Below are positions 1-7,635 of a DNA stretch of 34,100 nucleotides, piece by piece (position 1 is the stretch's first letter; the number at the start of each line of letters is the position of its first letter). This stretch comes from Lachnospiraceae bacterium (GTDB lineage: Bacteria; Bacillota_A; Clostridia; Lachnospirales; Lachnospiraceae): NCBI GenBank assembly GCA_017416505.1, contig JAFQCI010000053.1, positions 1 to 34,100 of the forward strand, read 5' to 3'. The notes below the pieces were generated by a model. That model was not told the DNA's origin and did no database searches. It saw only the letters and a list, made by a program, of their open reading frames with translations. The position numbers and the translations under genes are program-made.

Positions 1-1181
1 CCAAGAGACCGGTTATCATTGGATTCCCGGTTTTCAAGTGACAGCATCATGTATCGTGTAAAAACAACTGCGGTATGTGCAGTCATTGCATCATAGGACA
101 GAGAATTGCATTCTTTGCTCAGATTCAGATAGCTTTTGCATACCTTGAAGAACACCTCTATATCCCAGCGTTTTCCATAAATCCGGATGATTTCATTCTC
201 ATCCAGATTTATATCTGTGGAAATGAGGCAGAGGTATTCCTTGCGTTTATTACGGTTGCGGACATAAACTACTTTTGCAGGAATGATTTCACCATCCTTC
301 ACTACATCAACCATAACAGAAAGCAGATATTTTGATTTGCCTCTTCTCTTTTTATTTTTGTTGTAAATGGAGACCAGAGACATATCTTCACCATCGTAGC
401 GAAAAAACATTTTCGGAGATTTTTTAACCATGCCGATTACATCAAAATCCATCTGTTTAATAGCATGAAGGGTGCTTGGAGAGGTAAACCAGCTGTCAAA
501 AAGGACGTATTTCGCCGGAATTGCAACTTTTTTAGCTGCATCCAGAAGCGTAAGCATGGCATGGGTTCCCTTTTCCATGGACAGCTTCCTGCGCTTGTAA
601 CCAACGGTTCTTTTGTCCACTTCAGCCGCTTCATTGATGCGATTCTTCTTGTTTTCTGTAGAAAGAAGAATGCTGTTTACCGGCAGAAAAGTACTTCCAT
701 CTGACCATCCAAGGGTAAGCATTCTAAACCCGAAGCGGTATTTATGCTTTGCATGATCATAGACTTTTGCAAGAAGCTCCACCTTTTTGGAGCGGTTTCG
801 TTCAAACATAGAATCATCGATGATAAGGACATTGGCGCGATCTTCAGAATCCAGCGGAAGTATGGCATCTTTAATAATTCTGGATGCAAGTATTGTGGTA
901 AAACGCATCCAATTAATCTGAACCATCTTCATGAAACGATACACGGTATCTTTTGCAAAATCAGGAGTATTTCTTCCTGTAAGCAGACTCATATACATGC
1001 TTCTGTTGGAAAAAATCAGTAAAAACAGGTACTGAAAAATTTCTGTTACCGGTATCCCCTTCCTTTTGTAGGCGTTGGACGCTTTCAAGGCTGAGGAAAT
1101 ATGAAACCTTGTAAAAAATCTTTTGATAGATTTCGAAATCTGCTTATCATTTTGTGTTGCTTGTGTTATACTTGTATTCAT
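1..1181 (-). CDS. IS4 family DDE transposase, C-terminal end beyond window
   Basis: The frame is open from an ATG at 1181 to the left edge (393 codons). The start follows an ACCGGAGGCTC ribosome site 5' of the ATG. It catalyses cut-and-paste movement of the element. The DDE residues are visible: the first Asp in NVLIIDDSMFERN, the second in YVLFDSWFTS, and the Glu in YGKRWDIEVFFKVCK. That last stretch fits the YREK signature Y-x2-R-x3-E-x6-K of IS4 family enzymes. No stop or frameshift is seen, so the enzyme may be active. The gene cannot be scored as complete because its 3' end is outside the window. A TATAAT lies upstream on the minus strand in the leader, but I see no convincing -35. Confidence 0.88.
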   Translation of the reverse strand, partial: MNTSITQATQNDKQISKSIKRFFTRFHISSALKASNAYKRKGIPVTEIFQYLFLLIFSNRSMYMSLLTGRNTPDFAKDTVYRFMKMVQINWMRFTTILASRIIKDAILPLDSEDRANVLIIDDSMFERNRSKKVELLAKVYDHAKHKYRFGFRMLTLGWSDGSTFLPVNSILLSTENKKNRINEAAEVDKRTVGYKRRKLSMEKGTHAMLTLLDAAKKVAIPAKYVLFDSWFTSPSTLHAIKQMDFDVIGMVKKSPKMFFRYDGEDMSLVSIYNKNKKRRGKSKYLLSVMVDVVKDGEIIPAKVVYVRNRNKRKEYLCLISTDINLDENEIIRIYGKRWDIEVFFKVCKSYLNLSKECNSLSYDAMTAHTAVVFTRYMMLSLENRESNDNRSL

Positions 1182-1305
1182 AGCATGAGCCTCCGGTTTG
1201 TAATTGTTTCTAGCAACTCAATTATACCAAAACCTTCGGTTTCATGCTATTTTTATGCCAGTTATTATTGAATTTTCAAGGTGCATAGGCACATTTTAAT
1301 GTGCG
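1..1305 (-). mobile_element. IS4-like insertion sequence, right-hand part only
   Basis: One transposase gene on the minus strand fills almost all of this segment and runs off the left edge. The right boundary is placed near 1300-1310 because the coding frame of the interrupted YkgJ-type gene resumes there, just after an in-frame stop at 1297. Between the transposase start and this boundary lies a non-coding stretch with a short hairpin (AAACC/GGTTT around 1230-1245). I cannot see the other end of the element, so neither the terminal inverted repeats nor the target duplication can be checked. The boundary is uncertain by about 10 bases. Confidence 0.8.
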
Positions 1306-1794
1306 AAGTTTGAGTTATTAAATACATATATAGAATTAAATGAAGTAGATAAAATTATCTTGCCGAATCTCTTAATGGCAGGCAATGAAGAGGCTTGTAG
1401 TTTCTTAAATGAAGAAGGAAGATGCAGTATTCATGAATTCAGACCTGGTATGTGCAGATTGTTTCCACTGGGGCGTTTTTACGAGAATGATACCTTTCAA
1501 TATTTCATACAAATACATGAGTGTAAAAAAGAGAATTTATCAAAAGTAAAGGTGAAAAAGTGGATTGGTGTGGAAAATATTAAGGAATATGAAGCATTTA
1601 TCAATCAGTGGCACTATTTTCTAAAGGATTTACAAAAACAAATCAGTGAAAGCACAGAGGAAACTTTTATCAAGAAAGTCAGTATGTATGTATTACAAAA
1701 TTTTTATTTAAGACCATATGAAGAAGATAGAAGTTTTTATGAACAGTTTGAAGAACGGTTACAGGAAGCAGAAGAAAACATAAAACAATGGTAA
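1306..1794 (+). pseudogene. YkgJ-family cysteine-cluster protein, 5' end removed by the IS
   Basis: Proteins of this family bind zinc or an iron-sulfur cluster through a CxnC cluster; their exact reaction is mostly unknown. The remaining part shows EEACSFLNEEGRCSIHEF and RPGMCRLFPLGR, the family's second cysteine group and the RPxxCRxFP signature. The frame is open back to about 1300 and encodes KFELLNTYIELNEVDKII, which looks like native YkgJ sequence rather than IS sequence. The first cysteines (normally CxxC..C) are absent and should lie to the left of the insertion. A TTG at 1360 could start a 144-residue remnant, but there is no clear ribosome site. Read as an interrupted gene. The C-terminal 80 residues are charged and helical. 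Confidence 0.72.
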
Positions 1795-1815
1795 TGAAGT
1801 AAAGGAAAAATGATT

Positions 1816-2403
1816 ATGGCAAACAGAACTTATTTATATGGAATAAAAGGAAAAAAGGCGAGTGGTATTTCTGAATACAATTATGAAATTCCTATTTCAT
1901 ACAAGATACTACTAAGTCAAAATACCAAAAGAGTAAAATCGAAAATTTTCAGGAGTCCATTTAAAATTGCATTGCAGGGAGATTTTGAAAAAGGTGTCAA
2001 AAAACTAAATGAATTTTTAGAAGAACTGATAAAGAAGGGGTACTTCGAGGAAAATGAGTTGGAAAAAGAAATCGAAAATACCAAAGCTTTCTTTCAGAAA
2101 AATGCGAACTTTGACTACTTCTATCTGGATTGTTCGGAGATATATGAAATGGAATCAAAAAGTCGTTGTCTGAGCAATAAAAGAACACTAAAACAAATTT
2201 TGAATATCAATGATGAGATAGAATGCTTTTATCGAGAAATGGATGCGATAAAAAAAGAATATGATGACATGAATGGAAAGATGACACAGTTGCAGAAAGA
2301 AACAGGTGGAAATCAAAAACTGGAACAATTAAAAAATCGAATGATGAGTATGATAGGGATTCAGGAATGGACAAATTACTTATATTATGAATTAGGGGAA
2401 TGA
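1816..2403 (+). CDS. 'ANRTYLY' family protein of unknown function (DUF7822-like)
   Basis: The protein is about 195 residues, with no signal peptide or membrane segment, so probably cytoplasmic. It opens with MANRTYLYGIKGK and soon after has GISEYNYEIPISYKILLS. That opening is shared by a family of small bacterial proteins of unknown function, often found in accessory regions beside immunity-type genes. The C-terminal third (about residues 120-180) is charged and likely a coiled coil. I chose the ATG at 1816 rather than 1810: family members begin MANRTYLY, and AAAGGA at 1801 is then about 10 bases away. It lies 21 bases after the YkgJ remnant. Function is not known. Confidence 0.6.
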   Translation: MANRTYLYGIKGKKASGISEYNYEIPISYKILLSQNTKRVKSKIFRSPFKIALQGDFEKGVKKLNEFLEELIKKGYFEENELEKEIENTKAFFQKNANFDYFYLDCSEIYEMESKSRCLSNKRTLKQILNINDEIECFYREMDAIKKEYDDMNGKMTQLQKETGGNQKLEQLKNRMMSMIGIQEWTNYLYYELGE

Positions 2404-2470
2404 TAATTGCTTAAATAAAAACCGAAAAGGGTAATAACATTGCTCATTTACTTAAATGAAAGGGAAAAGG

Positions 2471-3556
2471 ATGAATCATATAGAAATTAAAAAAATGCAA
2501 ACACCATATAGATATAAAGAGAATTTCTGGGTAATAGATGGAAAAGCATTACCAGAATATTTAAATGAATGGGCATTGGAATCTAAGGATACATATTTAA
2601 AATCTATAGGTTCCTTTTTCGGTTTATATCCTGCATGGGGCAAGGGACTTGATTACAAAGGTGACATTCGATTTGTATGGAAACTGATTGAAATGGATTC
2701 TGCAGTATTACCATTGTTATTATGTAGTGATGACTTGGATTTTTCCTGTATTGTAATGGTGGTGGATGTAGAAAAGACGAAAGATTTTGTTTATTGGAGA
2801 AGAATTGGATATGTTCTTCATGAAAAAGAGGATTTTAAGGAAGAAAAGAAATGTGGAATTCTATATTTAGAGTCTTATTCGGATGAAGATTGGGAAAAGT
2901 ACGGTGATAATATCGCACTGGAACAGGTAGATAGCTTATTTTGGAAACAATGGATTAGTGAGAATTGGGAAGAAGAATTATTTCGAAGACGTATGAATTA
3001 TACTTTGCCGTTTTATCAGACCGAAGGAAATGTATGCTGGATAAAAAATGTTGAATGGGCATTTGATAGGTTTGAGTATGATAAAATGGTGAATCAATTT
3101 TGGCAAACAGAAACAATAAATCAATTACAGAATTTTAATGAAAATAATGTTATGAGTATTGAAAAATGTGCTAATATGTTAGCAGATTTGACGCCGGAAG
3201 GGAAACAGAGGTTTAAGGAACATTTGAAAGATTTTAATGAAATTTTGTTGCATGTTTTGGCAGGAGATTTAATTACAGAACCTCTAATTGATTTATTAAA
3301 GCACCATATGGATAGAAAAACGGAAATTCAGATATATTGTAAAGCTATTGAAGTGATGCGGAAAAACGGGGATGATGAGGTGGTAAATGTAGTAGATGTA
3401 ACCATTTTAGAAAGGCTGTCTGATGAAGAATGTGTATGGGAGAGGTTTGGCATTTTTCTTTCGGAGGAGTTTAGAAATTATATTAATGATGAAGTTTTGG
3501 GTTCTAATCTTATGATGGGAGGGATAAAGCTAGTAGAGAAAGAGAGGGATGAGTAG
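2471..3556 (+). CDS. Immunity-like two-domain protein, unknown function
   Basis: About 361 residues and probably cytoplasmic; I see no signal or membrane segment. Residues 1 to about 200 are rich in Trp and acidic residues (for example FWVIDGKALPEYLNEW and FFGLYPAWGKGLDYKG), which suits an immunity-type fold. Residues from about 205 (QFWQTETINQLQNF) to the end form a helical domain resembling DUF7674-type proteins, also met in toxin-immunity loci. This is a family-level impression, not a proven match. The ATG at 2471 is preceded by AAAGGGAAAAGG; an upstream in-frame ATG at 2456 has no ribosome site. It probably forms a unit with the preceding gene, 67 bases upstream. No partner toxin is visible in the window. 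Confidence 0.55.
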   Translation: MNHIEIKKMQTPYRYKENFWVIDGKALPEYLNEWALESKDTYLKSIGSFFGLYPAWGKGLDYKGDIRFVWKLIEMDSAVLPLLLCSDDLDFSCIVMVVDVEKTKDFVYWRRIGYVLHEKEDFKEEKKCGILYLESYSDEDWEKYGDNIALEQVDSLFWKQWISENWEEELFRRRMNYTLPFYQTEGNVCWIKNVEWAFDRFEYDKMVNQFWQTETINQLQNFNENNVMSIEKCANMLADLTPEGKQRFKEHLKDFNEILLHVLAGDLITEPLIDLLKHHMDRKTEIQIYCKAIEVMRKNGDDEVVNVVDVTILERLSDEECVWERFGIFLSEEFRNYINDEVLGSNLMMGGIKLVEKERDE

Positions 3557-3875
3557 CATATGAATTCAGAAATAGATAAATAACTTATATTATGTAATGG
3601 GCAATGTTTGTGAGAAATTTGATTAAAATTATGGTCATGTGTATTATTAATATCCATGTCTTGTTTGTTGTTGCTAGAGTGATAAGATAAAAATATTTTA
3701 TCAGTTGGAGAAAATTGCTTGTTATGGACAATAAATAATGTTTGGCTTTTTTTGGAGAAACTGACATTTTGGTTTGAAATTTAACTCCTAGTATGCTATA
3801 ATATAAAAATAAAGGACACGATGCACAAAAATTACAATTTTAAACAATGAGTATCGATTTATTGGGAGGTAGCTT
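3557..3875 (+). other. Intergenic region carrying the peptidase promoter
   Basis: About 320 AT-rich bases without a supported gene. Its last 100 bases hold a near-consensus promoter and the ribosome site of the peptidase gene. A 60-codon hydrophobic frame on the minus strand (3585-3767) has no well-placed ribosome site and biased composition, so I do not call it. Confidence 0.6.
3774..3802 (+). promoter_or_regulatory. Sigma-A type promoter of the secreted peptidase gene
   Basis: TTGAAA (3774-3779), a 17-base spacer and TATAAT (3797-3802), with TG one base before the -10 (extended -10). The leader to the ATG at 3876 is about 65 bases and ends in GGGAGG. Confidence 0.75.
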
Positions 3876-4847
3876 ATGAAAAAAATGAAAAAAAAGCTTG
3901 CAATATGTTTGGTTTTGTTTGCAATAACTTTAATGAAAGTAAATTCTTCGGTATTTGCTAATGATACAAATTATTTTGAAGTGGCTGACGAAAAGATTTA
4001 CTATAATGAGGAATCAGAGATTCCTTTATATTGCGAAGACGGAACTAGTATTATTGCATATTATTATAAATGTTTACCAACAGGATATGTTATTTTTAAT
4101 GTATCTAAAGGACAGATTATTGAATTTTGTTTGGATGAAGATATATATTATTTGGATAGTAACAAAATTTATTGTTATTTATCACCAACTAACATAGATG
4201 AATATGTAGTCAAAGATGGAATTCAAGTTCAAAGTGAAATTGATGGAAGTAGCAATAGTACTAATTGGACTGAGAATTATATAAGTGAAAATACCTTTGA
4301 TGTGGCAGGTCAAAATATTGCATTAGCTAGTTCAGAAACAAAGGTTAAAATATCACACTCTACTGTAAAATATAAATATAATCCAAATGGAATTTGTGGG
4401 AGTGTAGCTGCAGCAATAGTGTTTAAATATTATGATAATTATGTGGATTCAAGATTTATTCCTAGTGATTTGGATTCTTCGAATGGTGAAACATTAATAA
4501 AAGCACTAGTACCGTATATAGACGGGAGTTCTCCTGGTTCTACATATGGAGATATAAAATATGGTATGACACAATATATGTTAAAACAAAGTCTTATTTA
4601 TAAGGCAGGATACATACAAAAAACATTAATAAGTTCACCTTGGGATAAAATTACATCGACTATAGGAGATGATTTGCCAATTATTGTTGGTCTTTCTTCA
4701 GAACCTACATATGGGGAACATTGGGTTGTATGCACAGGATATTTGATTTCTTCTGACACCAGATATGTATATGTCAATGATGGATGGGGAAATACAGATG
4801 TATGCATTAATTATAATTATGTAGATGGTACCGTATATATACATTGA
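3876..4847 (+). CDS. Secreted papain-like cysteine peptidase (C39/C10 type)
   Basis: 323 residues. Residues 1-28 are a signal peptide: lysines at the start, then a hydrophobic core, with likely cleavage after SSVFA. Residues about 35-100 resemble a propeptide of the streptopain kind (LPTGYVIFNVSKGQIIEF). The catalytic domain occupies about residues 160-323. Cys174 in NGICGSVAAA, His282 in GEHWVVCTGY and Asn301/Asp302 in VYVNDGWGN are placed as in papain-fold peptidases of the C39_2 and C10 groups. The expected role is proteolysis outside the cell; the substrate is unknown. It has its own strong promoter and a GGGAGG site before the ATG. It is not next to an ABC exporter gene, so it is unlikely to be a bacteriocin-leader peptidase. 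Confidence 0.78.
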   Translation: MKKMKKKLAICLVLFAITLMKVNSSVFANDTNYFEVADEKIYYNEESEIPLYCEDGTSIIAYYYKCLPTGYVIFNVSKGQIIEFCLDEDIYYLDSNKIYCYLSPTNIDEYVVKDGIQVQSEIDGSSNSTNWTENYISENTFDVAGQNIALASSETKVKISHSTVKYKYNPNGICGSVAAAIVFKYYDNYVDSRFIPSDLDSSNGETLIKALVPYIDGSSPGSTYGDIKYGMTQYMLKQSLIYKAGYIQKTLISSPWDKITSTIGDDLPIIVGLSSEPTYGEHWVVCTGYLISSDTRYVYVNDGWGNTDVCINYNYVDGTVYIH

Positions 4848-4940
4848 TTTTAAAGTGTAATTATTTTTGATAAAGCGTGTCCTTTTATTATGAGTTTGCA
4901 TATATGAAATTTCGTATGTATATTTAAGGTGGGTGTTTGT

Positions 4941-5330
4941 ATGAAAAACGGTGCTAAATTTTTAGTGTTTGCTGGTATTGTTATAATTTTAATTATTATT
5001 GCAATTAACGTGTTTAGTAGCAAAAGTTTTGATAAGATTTCGGAGAGTGATGTGGCTTATATTAGTGTAAAGATAATACCGGAAGCATTAGACGAAAAAG
5101 AGATTAGGGATAAGGAACAGATTGAAGAGATAGTAAGAATATTAAATTCTATTATCACGAAAAAAAGTGACGGAAAAAATAAAGAAAAGGGTTGGGAAAT
5201 TATGCTGACTTTTTCTTATGAAAACGAAACTTATAATATAAGTATAATAGGAAATAAAATAATTTGTAATGGATATATATTTAATACTTCTTCTGATAAT
5301 ATCGATGAACTAAAAAAATTAATAAGATAG
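4941..5330 (+). CDS. Membrane-anchored small protein, unknown function
   Basis: About 129 residues. Residues 5-25 (KFLVFAGIVIILIIIAINVF) form a single N-terminal membrane anchor, leaving about 100 residues outside. The outer part has a helical segment (EKEIRDKEQIEEIVRILNSI), then beta-like strands (WEIMLTFSYENETYNISIIG). That layout resembles DUF5301-type anchored proteins, but I am not certain. The ATG at 4941 is supported by AAGGTGGG just upstream; an in-frame GTG at 4929 overlaps that site and is less likely. It follows the peptidase by 93 bases and could be cotranscribed, since I see no terminator between them. Confidence 0.55.
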   Translation: MKNGAKFLVFAGIVIILIIIAINVFSSKSFDKISESDVAYISVKIIPEALDEKEIRDKEQIEEIVRILNSIITKKSDGKNKEKGWEIMLTFSYENETYNISIIGNKIICNGYIFNTSSDNIDELKKLIR

Positions 5331-5343
5331 GATATATTTGTGG

Positions 5344-5385
5344 AAATAAGGATTATCATAATTAGATAGTCTATGCTTATTTTTT
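5344..5385 (+). terminator. Probable intrinsic terminator
   Basis: The arm AAATAAGGATTATC pairs with GATAGTCT..CTTATTT through a small bulge and two G-U pairs, followed by a T-run at 5380-5385. It separates the accessory genes from the riboswitch unit. Confidence 0.5.
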
Positions 5386-5419
5386 GAGTGAATAGAAAGA
5401 AAATCAATTGTAAATTTGA

Positions 5420-5448
5420 TTGAATTTGTAAATGAGTTATGATATAAT
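5420..5448 (+). promoter_or_regulatory. Promoter of the fluoride-responsive transcript
   Basis: TTGAAT (5420-5425), a 17-base spacer and TATAAT (5443-5448). The predicted transcript start near 5455 puts the aptamer at the very 5' end, as usual for this riboswitch. Confidence 0.7.
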
Positions 5449-5456
5449 GCTGAAAG

Positions 5457-5515
5457 TTGGGAATGAAGTTCTCCCATGGGAAACCTAAACCGCATGAAAT
5501 GCTGATGACTTCTGC
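5457..5515 (+). promoter_or_regulatory. Fluoride riboswitch aptamer (crcB motif)
   Basis: The sequence has the conserved landmarks of the crcB/fluoride motif: GGGAATGAAGT, TCCC, and GCTGATGACTTCTGC. The pairings are visible. GAAGT (5465-5469) pairs with ACTTC (5508-5512). GGGA (5459-5462) can pair with TCCC (5472-5475). GCAT (5492-5495) pairs with ATGC (5499-5502) around a GAA loop. This is the same order as in the well-studied Thermotoga aptamer. Fluoride binding would hold the aptamer and block the overlapping terminator, turning the downstream transporter on. Confidence 0.9.
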
Positions 5516-5546
5516 GAAATTTACGCAGAAATTGTCAGCTTTTTTA
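5501..5546 (+). terminator. Riboswitch-controlled intrinsic terminator
   Basis: GCTGA (5501-5505) pairs with TCAGC (5535-5539), and TTCTGCG (5510-5516) pairs with CGCAGAA (5524-5530). A run of six Ts follows. The 5' arm takes in ACTTC (5508-5512), which the aptamer needs for its own stem, so terminator and ligand-bound aptamer exclude each other. This predicts an ON switch. Confidence 0.87.
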
Positions 5547-5573
5547 ATTTTTACGATACCAGGAGGCTTAGTT

Positions 5574-6749
5574 ATGTTAACAAGTATTGCTTTCATTTTA
5601 TTATTAGGACTACTGCTCGGGAGTATTTTTTCGAAGCTGAAACTGCCAAGTTTATTAGGAATGATGGTGGTAGGAATTGTTTTAGGTCCTCATGCTCTTA
5701 ATCTGATGGATGAATCTATTTTAAATATTTCAGCGGATTTAAGGCAGATTGCCTTGGTTATTATTCTTACAAGAGCAGGGTTATCACTAGACATATCTGA
5801 TTTAAAGAAAGTTGGAAGACCAGCGGTTCTTATGTGTTTTGTTCCTGCCTGCATAGAAATGATAGGAACTGTTATTCTGGCTCCGGTATTATTAGGGGTA
5901 ACAACATTAGAAGCAGCTATTATGGGAAGTGTGATTGCGGCAGTGTCCCCAGCAGTGGTTGTGCCTAGAATGATTCGATTCATGGAAGAGGGATATGGTA
6001 AAAAGAACGGTATTCCACAGTTGATATTAGCAGGTGCATCGGTGGATGATGTGTTTGTTATTGTTGTATTTACAGCATTTACGTCCTTAGCTTCCACAGG
6101 AAATATATCTGCTGTTAAGTTCCTTCAGATACCGGTTTCGATTTTACTTGGAATTGCAGTGGGTGTAGTGACAGGTATGGTACTTGTGATGTTTTTTAAA
6201 AGATTCCATATGAGAGATTCGGTTAAGCTATTGATTCTTCTAAGCCTGTCCTTTTTGCTTTTGGAATTACAAAATCGCTTAGAGGGGATGGTTCCGTTTT
6301 CCGGACTTTTAGCGATTATGAGTTTAGGAATTGTAATCAAACAGAAATACGATATACTAGCGGTCAGATTATCCGGTAAATATAATAAATTATGGGTTGC
6401 TGCAGAAATATTCTTATTTGTACTTGTAGGGGCAACCGTTGATTTGAAGTATGCAGTATCTGCTGGAATCGCTGCGGTTATGGTGGTGCTTGGTGCCTTA
6501 GTTTTTCGAATGATTGGAGTAGCATTATCGTTGGTAAAAACAAAATTGACAAAAAAAGAAAGGCTATTCTGTATGGTGGCATATACACCAAAGGCAACCG
6601 TACAAGCGGCAATCGGTGCAATTCCACTTACCATGGGATTGCCTTGCGGACAGATTGTGCTGACCGTTGCAGTTTTATCCATTCTTATTACGGCACCATT
6701 CGGAGCAATTTGTATGGATCATTTGTATCAGAAATGGTTAGAGAAGTAG
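5574..6749 (+). CDS. Fluoride-responsive cation/proton antiporter family transporter (CPA)
   Basis: 391 residues and about 12 hydrophobic membrane segments, from LTSIAFILLLGLLLGSIF to ILITAPFGAICMDHLY. The fold and the GASVDDVFVIVVF segment, with two adjacent Asp in the ion-binding helix, fit the cation:proton antiporter superfamily. Paired Asp is typical of the electrogenic NhaA/NapA branch. Antiporters of this superfamily are a known class of genes under fluoride riboswitches, next to CrcB/Fluc and EriC-F. The inferred role is therefore fluoride relief; whether it moves fluoride itself or restores ion balance is open. The ATG at 5574 follows CAGGAGG. A longer in-frame reading from 5457 would translate the riboswitch and is rejected. 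Confidence 0.85.
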   Translation: MLTSIAFILLLGLLLGSIFSKLKLPSLLGMMVVGIVLGPHALNLMDESILNISADLRQIALVIILTRAGLSLDISDLKKVGRPAVLMCFVPACIEMIGTVILAPVLLGVTTLEAAIMGSVIAAVSPAVVVPRMIRFMEEGYGKKNGIPQLILAGASVDDVFVIVVFTAFTSLASTGNISAVKFLQIPVSILLGIAVGVVTGMVLVMFFKRFHMRDSVKLLILLSLSFLLLELQNRLEGMVPFSGLLAIMSLGIVIKQKYDILAVRLSGKYNKLWVAAEIFLFVLVGATVDLKYAVSAGIAAVMVVLGALVFRMIGVALSLVKTKLTKKERLFCMVAYTPKATVQAAIGAIPLTMGLPCGQIVLTVAVLSILITAPFGAICMDHLYQKWLEK

Positions 6750-6823
6750 ATTAAAATGAATTTTATGGGAGTAAATTTTGCAAGTAATAGGACAAGTAAC
6801 TTTAAGCTGTTTTTTTCTGGAAT

Positions 6824-6856
6824 CTTCATTTTAAATTCATACCATTATGATATACT
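6824..6856 (+). promoter_or_regulatory. Operator-promoter of the two-component operon
   Basis: TTCATTTTAAATTCATACC (from 6825) holds two TTCAT half-sites 11 bases apart, as expected for an OmpR-type dimer on one face of the helix. Ten bases after the second half-site is TATACT (6851-6856), preceded by TG plus one base. There is no good -35, which suits an activator-dependent promoter. The same arrangement precedes the ABC genes at 9214-9246. Confidence 0.62.
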
Positions 6857-6971
6857 GTGAGAACAAAATAAATGATTTTTAGTGAGTACAGGAACCAGCT
6901 TATATTTTTGAGATAATAAAGTTTTTTAAGAGTTACTAAAAAGGTATGAGGAAAGGTTATGGGGAGGAATT

Positions 6972-7634
6972 ATGCGAATTTTATTTTTAGAAGATGAACC
7001 CACGATACAAGAGGTTTTAACGGAATATATGCGAATGCAAAACTATCAGGTAACAGCAGTAAGTGACGGCGAGGAAGCACTGGCTGTTTTGAAAAAAGAG
7101 CCTTTTGACATGGCAGTATTAGATATTATGGTTCCCAAAATCAGTGGATTGGAAGTTTTGGCTTATTTAAAGGAAAATAAACCGGAAATAGCAATCATTA
7201 TGTTGACCGCTTTAGAGGATGAAAAGACACAGATAAATGCATTTAATTTGTATGCAGATGATTATGTAATGAAACCCGTTTCTCCCATTATTCTTTTAAA
7301 GAGAATGGAAGCTATATTAAGACGTGTAAAGAAAAAAGAAGAACATCAGGAAAAAGAAAAGGGGCTGTTTATTCATAATGATTCTTTTCAGGCTTTTTAT
7401 GATGGTGTGTTGCTGCCACTTACCTTAAGTGAATTTTTATTATTACAGACCCTTTATGGAGAGCCTAATCGGGCATTTACAAGAGAGCAGTTAATTCTTC
7501 GAATTTTTAATGAAGATTATATTGGAAATGACCGGATTATAGATGCTCATGTAAAAAATTTAAGAAAAAAACTGCCTAAGAACTTTATTAAAACCATCAT
7601 AGGAGTTGGCTATCAGTTCAATAAGGAGGCATAA
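6972..7634 (+). CDS. OmpR-family response regulator
   Basis: 220 residues. The receiver domain (about 1-115) has the acidic pocket LEDEP, the phospho-acceptor Asp51 in MAVLDIMVP, a conserved Thr in IIMLTALED and Lys in DDYVMKPVSP. The C-terminal winged helix (about 125-220) has SEFLLLQTLYGEPNRAFTREQL and the recognition part IIDAHVKNLRKKL, typical of DNA-binding OmpR/PhoB proteins. It is a cytoplasmic activator of transcription paired with the kinase one base downstream. The ATG follows GGGGAGG. The shared direct repeats before its own operon and before the ABC genes suggest it controls both. The stimulus is not evident. Confidence 0.9.
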   Translation: MRILFLEDEPTIQEVLTEYMRMQNYQVTAVSDGEEALAVLKKEPFDMAVLDIMVPKISGLEVLAYLKENKPEIAIIMLTALEDEKTQINAFNLYADDYVMKPVSPIILLKRMEAILRRVKKKEEHQEKEKGLFIHNDSFQAFYDGVLLPLTLSEFLLLQTLYGEPNRAFTREQLILRIFNEDYIGNDRIIDAHVKNLRKKLPKNFIKTIIGVGYQFNKEA

Positions 7635-7635
7635 A

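Noticed and set aside
437..1022. Short frames on both strands within the transposase
   Set aside because: They lie in other frames of an intact, well-recognised transposase.
3585..3767. 60-codon hydrophobic frame on the minus strand
   Set aside because: No well-placed ribosome site, biased composition, and no neighbour context.
4895..4924. Possible promoter before the small anchored protein
   Set aside because: TTTGCA and TATATT are weak and would place the transcript start on the ribosome site.
5457..5573. Long N-terminal extension of the antiporter gene
   Set aside because: It would translate the riboswitch and terminator; AGGAGG and the ATG at 5574 give the natural start.
5690..6682. 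Long minus-strand frames inside the antiporter gene
   Set aside because: They are antisense mirrors of a clear membrane protein and show no ribosome site or domain.
6781..6817. Terminator after the antiporter gene
   Set aside because: There is a T-run, but the arms before it pair poorly.
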